Origin: Poseidonibacter lekithochrous
GTDB taxonomy: Bacteria; Campylobacterota; Campylobacteria; Campylobacterales; Arcobacteraceae
DNA length: 64,000 nt
Assembly: GCF_013283835.1 (NCBI RefSeq)
Contig: NZ_CP054052.1
Span: 2,976,001-3,040,000 of the forward strand
Reading direction: 5' to 3'
The notes beneath the pieces were generated by a model. That model was not told where the DNA came from, searched no databases, and worked only from the letters and a program-made list of their open reading frames with translations. The position numbers and the translations under genes are program-made. This document shows, in pieces, positions 6,996 to 15,017 of the stretch; the stretch's first letter is position 1; each line of letters begins with the position of its first letter.

Positions 6996-8759
6996 CTAAA
7001 CGATTCCAGGGTTACCTTTTACTCCGATAATATCAGGAGAATCGATTTTTAAATTTTTAACATGTTTTACTGATTGTAAATAAGTTTCAACAGTTTCCCA
7101 TACAGGTTCACCTGGCGATTGTGAGCCAACAGTTGACCACCCAGCTACTTTATAGTTTTTAGAAGCTTCTAATTTAGCACCATTTCTAGTTAACTGAATA
7201 TCAGAAATTCTTTTACCCATTTGAGCAGTTGGATTAATTTTGTATGAAATACCACCTGTTCTTACCATATCTCCACCTTGTTGGTAGAATGGATCTTCAT
7301 TGAATAAGTTATCAGCAACATCTTCTAAGATATCTTTGATTCCTTGTCCTGAGATTTCTCTCATATATGTTTCAGGATAAGTCATTGCTGTTTGAGTCAT
7401 TAAATCATCAAAAGTAATATCTTGTCCAGGCATTACAGAAGTTCCCCATCTAAATCCAGGAGAAAGTGAAATTTCAGCATCTTTTACATCAACTAAAGCA
7501 TCACAAATAATCTGATCCCAAGAACCATTAAAGTTACCTCTTCTGAATAAAGTTTCATCAGTTGTAGCAATTGGTCTCATTAAATCTTTAATATAAGGAG
7601 CTCTTACATCTTCGATATATTTTTTCATCTCTTTATCTTCAGGAATTAAATCTGAGAAGATTGGAAGAAGTGTAAATTTAAAGTCTTTGATTTTTCCATT
7701 TTGAATATCTAAATCAAGAACATTTAAGAACTTACCGTTTGATCCAGCATTACAAACATAAGTTGTACCACCAGCATTTTTAACAGGATAAGCTTCTGGA
7801 ACACCATCATGAGTATGTCCACCCATAAAGAAGTCAATACCAGTAACAACCTCAGCCATTTTTTTATCTACATCGTAACCATTATGAGATAAAACAATAA
7901 TTGCATCAGGTTTTTCTTCTTCTTTGATAGTATCAACTAACTCTTGCATCTCTTCTTCTTTAATTCCAAAAGTCCAATCTGGAATAAATCTTTGAGGATT
8001 TGCAATAGTAGTATAAGGGAAAGCTTGACCAATAACAGCAACTCTAGCATTACCCATTTTCTTAATTGTATATGGTTTAAATGCTAATCCTGAATCTTCA
8101 TCAAAGGCTTCAGCACCTTCCATTAAAGCATCTTCTTTAACAAATACATTTTGTGCTAAGAATTCTGCATCAAGTTCTTTTACATTAGCTAGAATTTCTT
8201 CAGCTTTATATGTAAATTCCCAGTGACCAACAGCAATATCAACACCTAACTTATTCATAGCTCCAACCATATCTTTACCTCTAGTGTAAAGAGCAGTTGC
8301 ACTTCCTTGCCAAGTATCTCCACCATCAAGAAGTAGAGTTTTATCTTTTCCAAAGTTATTTCTTAAGTAGTCAACTACAGTCTTAATTTGTGCGAATCCA
8401 CCAACTCTTCCCATAGCTTTTGCGTGTTTTTCAAAGTTTACACAAGAATATGCATACTCTAATCTTTTATCACCTTTGATACCATAATAATCTAATAGTT
8501 TTTCACCAACAATATGTGGTGGCTTACCATAGTTACCGTGGAAACCTAAGTTTACACTTGGTTCTCTAAAATACACAGGCATTAACTGTGCATGAGAATC
8601 TGTCATGTGTAAAAATCTTGCATTACCAAAATTCTTTAATTTGTAGTAATCTTCTAATTTACCTGAATTAGTCATTCTTGTATGAGAATTAGCAAATACA
8701 GGAGCAGCACCAAGTACTGCCATCATGTATACAAATTCTCTTCTACTTAATTTACTCAT
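6996..8759 (-). CDS. soxB: SoxB, sulfate thiol esterase
   Basis: SoxB hydrolyses the sulfate group from SoxY-bound S-sulfonate in the periplasmic Sox cycle and is a dimanganese enzyme of the 5'-nucleotidase/metallophosphatase family. The 587-residue protein starts with a Tat signal (SRREFVYMMAV, RR at 6-7). It shows the metal motifs in order: LHMTDSHAQL, LLDGGDTWQGS, GHWEFTY, VLSHNGYD and GGHTHDG. The GHWEFT form, instead of the GNHE of nucleotidases, is typical of SoxB. It follows the rhodanese gene by 29 bases and precedes the SoxW-like gene. Confidence 0.97.
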   Translation of the reverse strand: MSKLSRREFVYMMAVLGAAPVFANSHTRMTNSGKLEDYYKLKNFGNARFLHMTDSHAQLMPVYFREPSVNLGFHGNYGKPPHIVGEKLLDYYGIKGDKRLEYAYSCVNFEKHAKAMGRVGGFAQIKTVVDYLRNNFGKDKTLLLDGGDTWQGSATALYTRGKDMVGAMNKLGVDIAVGHWEFTYKAEEILANVKELDAEFLAQNVFVKEDALMEGAEAFDEDSGLAFKPYTIKKMGNARVAVIGQAFPYTTIANPQRFIPDWTFGIKEEEMQELVDTIKEEEKPDAIIVLSHNGYDVDKKMAEVVTGIDFFMGGHTHDGVPEAYPVKNAGGTTYVCNAGSNGKFLNVLDLDIQNGKIKDFKFTLLPIFSDLIPEDKEMKKYIEDVRAPYIKDLMRPIATTDETLFRRGNFNGSWDQIICDALVDVKDAEISLSPGFRWGTSVMPGQDITFDDLMTQTAMTYPETYMREISGQGIKDILEDVADNLFNEDPFYQQGGDMVRTGGISYKINPTAQMGKRISDIQLTRNGAKLEASKNYKVAGWSTVGSQSPGEPVWETVETYLQSVKHVKNLKIDSPDIIGVKGNPGIV

Positions 8760-8788
8760 TAGTTTATAACCTTTAAAATATTCTAAAC

Positions 8789-9442
8789 TTAGTTAGCTTC
8801 ACCAACAACAGTGAAACCTAAAGAAGTCCATGCTTGCATACCACCTCTGTAGTATTTAATTTTTGATGCAGGGTAACCCATATTTAATAAAGAGTATTTT
8901 GCATTTATTACCATAGCTGGAGTTTGTCCACACCAATAACCATTACAATAAGCAACAATTGTTTTGGCTTTAGAAAAATCTAGTGTTCCATCAGTTTTTT
9001 CAACAACACCTAAATCATCTTCCATTGCTTCAATAGCACCTTCTTTAGATTTAAATCCAGTAAAAGGAACATTTATAGCACCAGGAATTCTAAGTTTTGC
9101 ATACCATCCTGGCTTTCGTGAATCAACAATTGCAATTGTTTCATCATTTTGAGCTTTTTTCATGTAATCAATAAATTCTAATTCCCCAACCGTATCAACA
9201 TCGTTTCTTAATTTAATAGGTTGTGGTGCTCCTCTAAAAGTTGTCTCATATAAAGGAGATATTTTACTTGTATTTGATTGGTTTCTCATAAGAGTAAATT
9301 TCTCACCATTTAAATTCATATCAATAGATTTAACACCCTTAGAAATTGGAACAAATTTTGAAGAACCTTCATTTGCTAAACTTCCAGATGAACATAATGC
9401 TGTAATTGCAGAAGCAACTAATATTTTCTTTAATACTTTCAT
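8789..9442 (-). CDS. Periplasmic rhodanese-domain protein in the sox operon
   Basis: A 217-residue exported protein (signal peptide MKVLKKILVASAITALCSSGSLA) with one rhodanese domain at about residues 80-215. It has VDSRKPGWYAKLRIPGAINVP and the active loop C166-N-G-Y-W-C171, where C166 is the expected persulfide-carrying cysteine. A second cysteine inside the loop is uncommon and could form a disulfide with C166. The ATG at 9442 is chosen because GGGGAG precedes it and the signal peptide begins there; an upstream in-frame start at 9496 lacks a ribosome site. It lies between an unknown Cys-pair protein and soxB and probably moves sulfane sulfur in the Sox pathway. Confidence 0.85.
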   Translation of the reverse strand: MKVLKKILVASAITALCSSGSLANEGSSKFVPISKGVKSIDMNLNGEKFTLMRNQSNTSKISPLYETTFRGAPQPIKLRNDVDTVGELEFIDYMKKAQNDETIAIVDSRKPGWYAKLRIPGAINVPFTGFKSKEGAIEAMEDDLGVVEKTDGTLDFSKAKTIVAYCNGYWCGQTPAMVINAKYSLLNMGYPASKIKYYRGGMQAWTSLGFTVVGEAN

Positions 9443-9503
9443 TTTCTCCCCTAATTTAATAATTTGACAATAATATTTATTATTTAAAATAAACAACTAT
9501 GAT

Positions 9504-9534
9504 AAAAAAAGCCAAGATGTGAATCTTGACTTTT
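9504..9534 (-). terminator. Intrinsic terminator/attenuator inside the sox operon
   Basis: On the minus strand AAAAGTCAAGAT pairs with ATCTTGGCTTTT (12 bp with one U-G pair, 4-base loop) and runs into seven Ts. This is a textbook rho-independent terminator between the unknown gene (9556-9975) and the rhodanese-soxB segment. No convincing promoter is visible just after it, so partial read-through is likely, setting soxCDXYZA expression above soxB. Confidence 0.75.
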
Positions 9535-9555
9535 ATTTACAACATTTAAAAATGA

Positions 9556-9975
9556 TTAGTATTTATACCCATCACCCGGAACTGCCAAGCTCCATGCTGT
9601 TTTTGCTTCTTCATTTTGTTGTAATGCTCTAATTGCGAAAGAACAAGCTCTCCATGCAGCATAATCAACAGTAACTGTTCCAGTTTTTTTCTTCTTTTTA
9701 TTTAAGATATCAACTGTTTTTGAACCTGTTTTTAAAGCAGAATTAACTCCTGAAATATATTGAGAAGTTTTCATACCTAATCTCATAAACTCAAGACCTT
9801 GCTTCTTAGCCATTGCATTGTATTTATCAGCAGTAGCAATTACATTTTTAATTCCATTTGCTTTTACATCACAAGTTTTTTTAACATCAAGTTTTGACAC
9901 TTCAGATGCATTAAGAAAACTAGATAATGAAAATGCTACAGTAGCCGCTAATGTTACTTTTAATATTTTTTTCAT
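9556..9975 (-). CDS. Unknown exported protein with a conserved-looking cysteine pair, between soxA and rhodanese
   Basis: A 139-residue protein I do not recognise. It has a clear signal peptide (MKKILKVTLAATVAFSLSSFLNA, cleavage near residue 23) and a mature domain predicted mainly helical, with only two cysteines, C35 (KKTCDVKANG) and C111 (WRACSFAIRA), that could form a disulfide. A basic patch KKKKK is at about residues 93-97. The start at 9975 is preferred to an ATG two codons upstream because GGGG then stands six bases away. It follows soxA by 13 bases and ends at a terminator, so it is the last gene of the upper sox segment. A helper role for SoxAX or SoxYZ is inferred from position only. 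Confidence 0.7.
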   Translation of the reverse strand: MKKILKVTLAATVAFSLSSFLNASEVSKLDVKKTCDVKANGIKNVIATADKYNAMAKKQGLEFMRLGMKTSQYISGVNSALKTGSKTVDILNKKKKKTGTVTVDYAAWRACSFAIRALQQNEEAKTAWSLAVPGDGYKY

Positions 9976-9988
9976 AATCATCCCCTAT

Positions 9989-10903
9989 TTATTTTCTAAT
10001 ATCTGGACCGTCAATTTTCATACCATTTGACATATATGCCATAAAGTATAATAATTCTCTCATCTCTTTACTATCAGCTTTTGGTGGTACTTGACCTTCA
10101 TCTTTAACACATCCAGCCATTCTTCTCTCTAATGTTCCTAAGCCGTCCCATTTAAGTCTATGAACTGGGAAGTGAGTAGTTTGACCAAGAAGTTGAGATA
10201 ATTTTTCATTTCTAACTCTTTGACCAGCACCTTGAATATGACAAGTTGCACAAGAAAGTTTTAAATATCCTCTTTGAGAGTAGTAATATTTTTTACCATT
10301 TTCATATGCTTCTTGTGCATCTGCACTACCAATTTTAATTGCAATTTCTTTTTCAGCTTCCATTGATTCATAAGCGAAATAAGCTTGTAATGTAGCCATA
10401 TTTCCTTTTTTCATCTTCCAAGCTTTTTCACCATTTGATGTAAGACATTCATTAATTGCAACCCCTAATGTTACAACCTCTTTATTCTTTTCATCAAAAT
10501 ATGGATAGTTTCCACCAATTGTTGGATCAGGGAAACAAGAAGCAAATGATTTACCATTTTTAAATGTTTTACCATATAAAGCTTCACCAGCTTCAATAGC
10601 GTCTTCATAAGGTGGCATCTCTTTAATTTCTTCATATTGTGCTTTACCATCAATATTAAAGGCATAATTACCTTTTGCGAAATCTTGGTGTTTTAAACCT
10701 TTAGCAATAGAATTTTTCAATTCATTATCCGTAGAATACGGGAAGAATGTATTTCTATTTTTTTCAGGATCTTCAAACTTTGCTTCAAAATATTTGATTA
10801 AAGCAATTCTATCTTTTTCAGCTTGAGCATTAAAATCAGCTGCATTTAAAGAGCATACAGTTAATGCAAGTAATGCAGTTGTCTTCGCGAATTTTAATAA
10901 CAT
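9989..10903 (-). CDS. soxA: SoxA, L-cysteine S-thiosulfotransferase heme subunit
   Basis: SoxA with SoxX forms the c-type cytochrome that couples thiosulfate to the SoxY cysteine. The 304-residue protein has a signal peptide ending near LNAAD, one heme site C218-A-T-C221-H222 and C265 in RRMAGC, the position of the cysteine persulfide that ligates the active heme. The N-terminal domain lacks CxxCH and instead has C123 and C153, which probably form the disulfide seen in mono-heme SoxA proteins. It lies 42 bases after soxZ. Confidence 0.95.
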   Translation of the reverse strand: MLLKFAKTTALLALTVCSLNAADFNAQAEKDRIALIKYFEAKFEDPEKNRNTFFPYSTDNELKNSIAKGLKHQDFAKGNYAFNIDGKAQYEEIKEMPPYEDAIEAGEALYGKTFKNGKSFASCFPDPTIGGNYPYFDEKNKEVVTLGVAINECLTSNGEKAWKMKKGNMATLQAYFAYESMEAEKEIAIKIGSADAQEAYENGKKYYYSQRGYLKLSCATCHIQGAGQRVRNEKLSQLLGQTTHFPVHRLKWDGLGTLERRMAGCVKDEGQVPPKADSKEMRELLYFMAYMSNGMKIDGPDIRK

Positions 10904-10945
10904 ACATCTCTCCTTAGTTAAGTTATTTGTGTTCTGATAAATTAA

Positions 10946-11251
10946 TTATTTAATTTTCTTAGAATCAGTTTGTGTATTACCTTTTAAATCAGTCCAAGTG
11001 AATTCAACTTTATCACCTTTTTCTGCACCCTTAAATTTGAATTTAACATAAGGATTTTTTGATAAGAATTGACTTGTTGATACTTCGTATACAATCTTTC
11101 CATTAACTTTTGCAACCATACTAGTGATGAAGTTAACTTCTTTTTTCGCTTTTTCTGCTTCTTGGTAACTTAACATTGCATGGTTAGCTAATGCTTTTAC
11201 AGTTACAATACCTTTTTTTAATTTTGCTTTAATTCTAGTCTTTTTAGCCAT
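10946..11251 (-). CDS. soxZ: SoxZ, sulfur carrier partner of SoxY
   Basis: SoxZ is the immunoglobulin-like partner that binds SoxY and presents its cysteine arm to the other Sox enzymes. The 101-residue sequence covers the whole family length, with RIKAKLKKGIVTVKAL at the N terminus and the VEFTWTDLKGNTQTD strand near the end. It has no signal peptide, as expected, since it is exported in complex with Tat-targeted SoxY. It sits between soxY and soxA. Confidence 0.95.
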   Translation of the reverse strand: MAKKTRIKAKLKKGIVTVKALANHAMLSYQEAEKAKKEVNFITSMVAKVNGKIVYEVSTSQFLSKNPYVKFKFKGAEKGDKVEFTWTDLKGNTQTDSKKIK

Positions 11252-11318
11252 TTTAATTCCTTTTTCTTATTCTTTTATATTTTGTTTATTAATTTATTTT
11301 AAAGTAGTTGGAATTAAA

Positions 11319-11768
11319 TCAACCACCACATCCACCGATAGTTACTTTTACAAGTTTAGAAGCAGAATATAATTTTCCACCCTCTTCTACTACAGCAGTA
11401 ACTGTACCAGTTTTTGCCATTTTGATTCTTACAGAGTAATCAATAATTCCACCTGCAGGAACTGTAAATACAGCAACTGTAGCTTCTGGATTTGCATCTT
11501 GGAAAATTGCCACTTTTGAACCAGCTAATTTAGAAGATACAGTTAAAGGAATAACCGCACCATTTTCAGCAATATCTGGAGCTTTTAATTTTACTTTTCC
11601 GTTTGTAGTAGATGTAGTTCCGAAAATTTCTTTCATTCCTTCATCAACTTTTGTTGCAGTCCATGCTTTTGGTTTAGTTTCTCTAAAGTTAACAGCACTT
11701 AATGTAGATGGAGCCATTGATACAGCTAATGCACCTAGACCTAGTCCTAAAAAATTTCTTCTATTCAT
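11319..11768 (-). CDS. soxY: SoxY, sulfur substrate carrier
   Basis: SoxY carries the sulfur substrate covalently on a C-terminal cysteine during periplasmic oxidation. The 149-residue protein has an N-terminal Tat-type signal (NRRNFLGLGLGALAVS) and ends in the hallmark flexible arm VTIGGCGG, with the carrier cysteine at residue 147. It is separated from soxX by 17 bases and from soxZ by 67 bases. Confidence 0.97.
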   Translation of the reverse strand: MNRRNFLGLGLGALAVSMAPSTLSAVNFRETKPKAWTATKVDEGMKEIFGTTSTTNGKVKLKAPDIAENGAVIPLTVSSKLAGSKVAIFQDANPEATVAVFTVPAGGIIDYSVRIKMAKTGTVTAVVEEGGKLYSASKLVKVTIGGCGG

Positions 11769-11785
11769 TTTTCTCTTCCTTTTAA

Positions 11786-12139
11786 TTATTTAATTGTCTT
11801 TAAATATGCAACTAGTGCTTTAATTTCACCATCACTTAACCAACCATTTTTTCCAAATGCAGGCATTGCTGAGATTGGATTAGTTGTATATGGGTCATAA
11901 ATTTTTTGATATAAAGCTTCATCTGGCCAATATTGTAAAGCTTGAAGTTTTGGTCCTAAACTACCAGGTCCATTTACTTCTTTACCTTCAATTGCATGAC
12001 AAGCTAGACAGTTACCAAGTTTTTTAGTCATAAAGATTTTTTCACCTTTTTTAACTAAAGACATATCACTTGCTAGTGCACCAGTAAACGCGAAACTACT
12101 AATAGCACCAGCTATTAGTAAATTCTTAATTAATTTCAT
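11786..12139 (-). CDS. soxX: SoxX, monoheme cytochrome c subunit of SoxAX
   Basis: A 117-residue exported cytochrome c. It has a signal peptide ending at ALA-SD (residues 21-25), the heme site C44-L-A-C47-H48 and an axial methionine, probably M92 in SAMPAFG. The LGNCLACHAI and MPAFGKNG motifs are typical of SoxX, which accepts electrons when SoxA attaches thiosulfate to SoxY. It follows soxD by 11 bases. Confidence 0.93.
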   Translation of the reverse strand: MKLIKNLLIAGAISSFAFTGALASDMSLVKKGEKIFMTKKLGNCLACHAIEGKEVNGPGSLGPKLQALQYWPDEALYQKIYDPYTTNPISAMPAFGKNGWLSDGEIKALVAYLKTIK

Positions 12140-12150
12140 TGCTTCCCCTT

Positions 12151-13248
12151 TTATTTACTAGAGTTGATCATATAATCAACAATTTCTTTAAATTGTGCAT
12201 CTGATAAATCCATATTACCACCCTTCGGTGGCATTGCATTAATCCCATTAATACCATTAGCGTATACAGTATCAATACCTTTTGAAACTACTTCAGCCCA
12301 TGTCTCTTTATCTCCAACAACTGGCGCACCAATTGCTGCATTAGAATGACAAGCACTACAAGATGCTTCATAAGAACCTGCTGCTACAGAAGTAGAAGCC
12401 TCAGAGTTATTATCTTTTGGCCAAGATTTCTCAGTAGAAATTGCCGGATCAAAACCACCTAATTCAGATTTAATCGAAACAGCTTTTGGCTGATTACAGT
12501 TTACCATACATCGTTCACCTTGTGCCAAAGGTTTTCTCATCTCTTTTAAATCTTTTCTATCTGGATGAACTGGATAGAATCCATCTTCATTGTTCATCTT
12601 AACATCCATAAAGTTATGTTTGCCAAGTACGAACTCATCTTCCATTTCTTCACCAGCTACTTGAATACCATTTACTGATAATAAATAAGCAGTGATTGCA
12701 TAAACTTCATCATCACTTAGACTTTTAGGATTAGGGAATGGCATTGCTGTTTTGATATACCAAAATAGTGTACTAGCATATGGCCAATATGAACCAATAG
12801 TTTTTCTAGGACCTTCAGTACCTTCTAAACCTAATTGATTTTTAAGAGTTCCATGACCACCTTCTAATGGTGGATAACCTTTTCCACCAGTACCAAAGTC
12901 ACCATGACACATAGAACATTGTTCGTGATATAATTCATCACCCATTTCAACAGAACCTTTACCTTCTGGTAAACCAGACCCATCAGGCATTACATCTGTA
13001 TCCCAAGCTTTTACTTCTTTTGTCGTTGGAGTACGACCATATGAACTAAAACCTTTTGTTTCTTGTTTACTAACGGCATATGCATCATATTTACCATTTG
13101 TTATAGGATAAATAACTGCACCGTCAATATTCTTTTTTAATTCTGATTCACTTCCTGAAGGAGTACTTGCTGCTAGACATCCAGTTAATAAAACTGAAGT
13201 TACAACACTTGCACCTATAAATAATTTTTTAGCTTCTAACATGAACAT
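12151..13248 (-). CDS. soxD: SoxD, diheme cytochrome c subunit of sulfane dehydrogenase, probable lipoprotein
   Basis: SoxD takes electrons from SoxC during oxidation of SoxY-bound sulfane sulfur. The 365-residue protein has two heme sites, C111-S-M-C-H115 and C297-S-A-C-H301. The N terminus reads VLLTGC, a fit to a lipobox with C24 as the lipidated cysteine, so it may be membrane-anchored rather than soluble. A further C247-x3-C251 pair lies in the linker. The start codon lies within the 3' end of soxC (20-base overlap) behind AAGGAG, showing tight coupling to SoxC synthesis. Confidence 0.92.
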   Translation of the reverse strand: MFMLEAKKLFIGASVVTSVLLTGCLAASTPSGSESELKKNIDGAVIYPITNGKYDAYAVSKQETKGFSSYGRTPTTKEVKAWDTDVMPDGSGLPEGKGSVEMGDELYHEQCSMCHGDFGTGGKGYPPLEGGHGTLKNQLGLEGTEGPRKTIGSYWPYASTLFWYIKTAMPFPNPKSLSDDEVYAITAYLLSVNGIQVAGEEMEDEFVLGKHNFMDVKMNNEDGFYPVHPDRKDLKEMRKPLAQGERCMVNCNQPKAVSIKSELGGFDPAISTEKSWPKDNNSEASTSVAAGSYEASCSACHSNAAIGAPVVGDKETWAEVVSKGIDTVYANGINGINAMPPKGGNMDLSDAQFKEIVDYMINSSK

Positions 13249-14554
13249 TATTTACAACTCCTTTAGATGTTACTTCCCATCCAACGATTGGGTTTCTATG
13301 ATAAATACCTTCAACACCAACAGTATCAACTAATTTATCAATTGAAGGTTGAATATGTCCACTATCATCAATAGCTCGACTTAGTAAAACTTTTTTCTTT
13401 CCATCCCATCTAGTAATGAAAGAGAATCTAGTCCAAGATTTTGGAAGTACTAAACCTTTAAGTTCAGCTTGAACCCAGTTATTACCACCATCAAGTGAAA
13501 TATCAACAGTTTTAATTTTTCCTCTTCCAGACCAAGCAATACCAGAAATTTCAACCATATCACCTTTTTTAAGATCAGTCCATGGAAGCTCAGGACAGGG
13601 AGAAGTAATAATAGAGTTAACTTCCATTGGCCAGAAGAAATTAATAGCTTTTCCATTTGGTTGTAACATAGTATATTTAGAAGTTTCTTCTTTTGCATGC
13701 CATGGTTTATCAGAAAATTCTAATCTTTTTAACCATTTAACATTTAAATTACCTTCCCAACCTGGAACTAATAATCTAACTGGATATCCTTGCTCAGGTC
13801 TTAATGGTTCCCCATTTTGTCCCCATACAAGCATTGCATCATCAAGAACTTTTTCAATTGGAATAGTTCTTCCCATTTCAGAGTTATCACTTCCTTCTGC
13901 TAACATCCATTGAGCTTCAGGTTTAATACCTAAATCTTCAAGAAGAACACTTAATTTAACACCTGTCCATTCAGCAGAACTCATCATTCCTTTTACAAAT
14001 TGAAGGTTGTTAAATTGTGGTCCTCTCCATCCAGTTGAACCATTTGCAGGACATTCAATAAAATGGATTCGACTTTCAGATGGATATCTTTTTAATTGTT
14101 CTAAAGTTAAAACAATTGGTTTTTCAACTAAACCATGAATCATTAATCTAAATTTATTTGGATCAATATGTGCAGTACCACCATGGTTTCTAGTAAAGAA
14201 TAAACCATTTGGAGTAATGATTCCTTCTTGTTGATGTAGTGGTGACATTGAAACAGTAGCATATCTATCACCAGAAGATAAAAGATCATTTACTCTTCTA
14301 ACGTTATTATGCTCATAAGGTGAAGGTACACCATAAGGATATTTATCTACCTTATCCCCTAATTTTGTTCCCCATTCAACATGATGAGTAATATTCTCAT
14401 CATCAGCTTTTGCTTTAATAGGTGCTACAGAACTAGCAGCTGCTACAGCTCCGGCGGAATAGATTGCAGTCTTCTTGAAAAAATTTCTTCTACTTAGTTT
14501 TGGCTCTGAAGTAGTTGATAATTCTTTTTCTTGAATCTCGCTAACTTTTGTCAT
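13229..14554 (-). CDS. soxC: SoxC, molybdenum sulfane dehydrogenase subunit
   Basis: SoxC is a sulfite-oxidase-family molybdoprotein that, with SoxD, oxidises the outer sulfur of SoxY-cysteine persulfide. The 441-residue protein carries a Tat signal (LSRRNFFKKTA, RR at 22-23, followed by an alanine-rich segment) and the molybdenum-ligating C168 in HFIECPANG. The FTRNHGG segment and the C-terminal dimerisation domain (GLAWSGRGKIK-like text GIAWSGRGKI) are also present. It is the first gene of the sox operon, behind AAGGAGGGG. Confidence 0.95.
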   Translation of the reverse strand: MTKVSEIQEKELSTTSEPKLSRRNFFKKTAIYSAGAVAAASSVAPIKAKADDENITHHVEWGTKLGDKVDKYPYGVPSPYEHNNVRRVNDLLSSGDRYATVSMSPLHQQEGIITPNGLFFTRNHGGTAHIDPNKFRLMIHGLVEKPIVLTLEQLKRYPSESRIHFIECPANGSTGWRGPQFNNLQFVKGMMSSAEWTGVKLSVLLEDLGIKPEAQWMLAEGSDNSEMGRTIPIEKVLDDAMLVWGQNGEPLRPEQGYPVRLLVPGWEGNLNVKWLKRLEFSDKPWHAKEETSKYTMLQPNGKAINFFWPMEVNSIITSPCPELPWTDLKKGDMVEISGIAWSGRGKIKTVDISLDGGNNWVQAELKGLVLPKSWTRFSFITRWDGKKKVLLSRAIDDSGHIQPSIDKLVDTVGVEGIYHRNPIVGWEVTSKGVVNNVHVRS

Positions 14555-15007
14555 TTCCCCTCCTTATTATATTAGTATTGTAAAAAATACCTTGTAAAAC
14601 AGATTAATTATAGTTTTAATATCTTAATAAAAACTAAATGGTGAAGTATTAATTTTTCTTATTATAAGAGGTGGAAATTTTATTATAAATTTTATGTATA
14701 TATATTATAAAGACTACTTATTATATTTGAGTAAATAGCACGAAGGTAGCAAAAAATTGGGTTGATTTTGATAATGAGAAGTAAAAGTTATATTAAAGAT
14801 AATTAAATTTAATCTTACGTTAAAATTAACTTTTTTTTGTTTTTTTGAATTTTCTTATTTATTTTGTATATTATAGTAACATTTTAGGATTTATTTTTTG
14901 ACTTATATCAAGAAATAAATATAAATTAGATTAAATATTAAAAAATATTATTTTATTTATTCCTAAATTAATCTAGTATAAAAAGGAAATAAATAAGTTT
15001 TTAGTAC
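14555..15007 (-). promoter_or_regulatory. Intergenic region with the sox operon promoter
   Basis: This 453-base gap holds no credible gene and is more than 80% A+T by eye. A minus-strand TATAAT at 14607-14612, about 53 bases before the soxC start, is the best -10 candidate; the -35 position reads AGTTTT, a weak match. An imperfect dyad around AATTAAATTTAATC (about 14801-14814) lies farther upstream and could be an operator, but AT richness makes chance dyads common. The rest appears featureless apart from the hairpin at the recN end. Confidence 0.45.
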
Positions 15008-15017
15008 TTATTTATTT
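14987..15017 (-). terminator. Weak hairpin at the recN stop codon
   Basis: AAATAAATAAG pairs with CTTATTTATTT around a 9-base loop, spanning the recN stop codon. On the minus strand it is followed by CCTTTTTATAC. The stem has a single G-C pair, so it is a weak terminator at best. Confidence 0.4.

Noticed and set aside
9443-9496. Longer start for the rhodanese gene
   Set aside because: It would put 18 residues before a proper signal peptide and lacks a ribosome site; the ATG at 9442 has GGGGAG.
14555-15007. A small RNA or CRISPR-like repeat in the gap upstream of soxC
   Set aside because: No repeated unit, no GC-rich stem and no terminator for a separate transcript was found.
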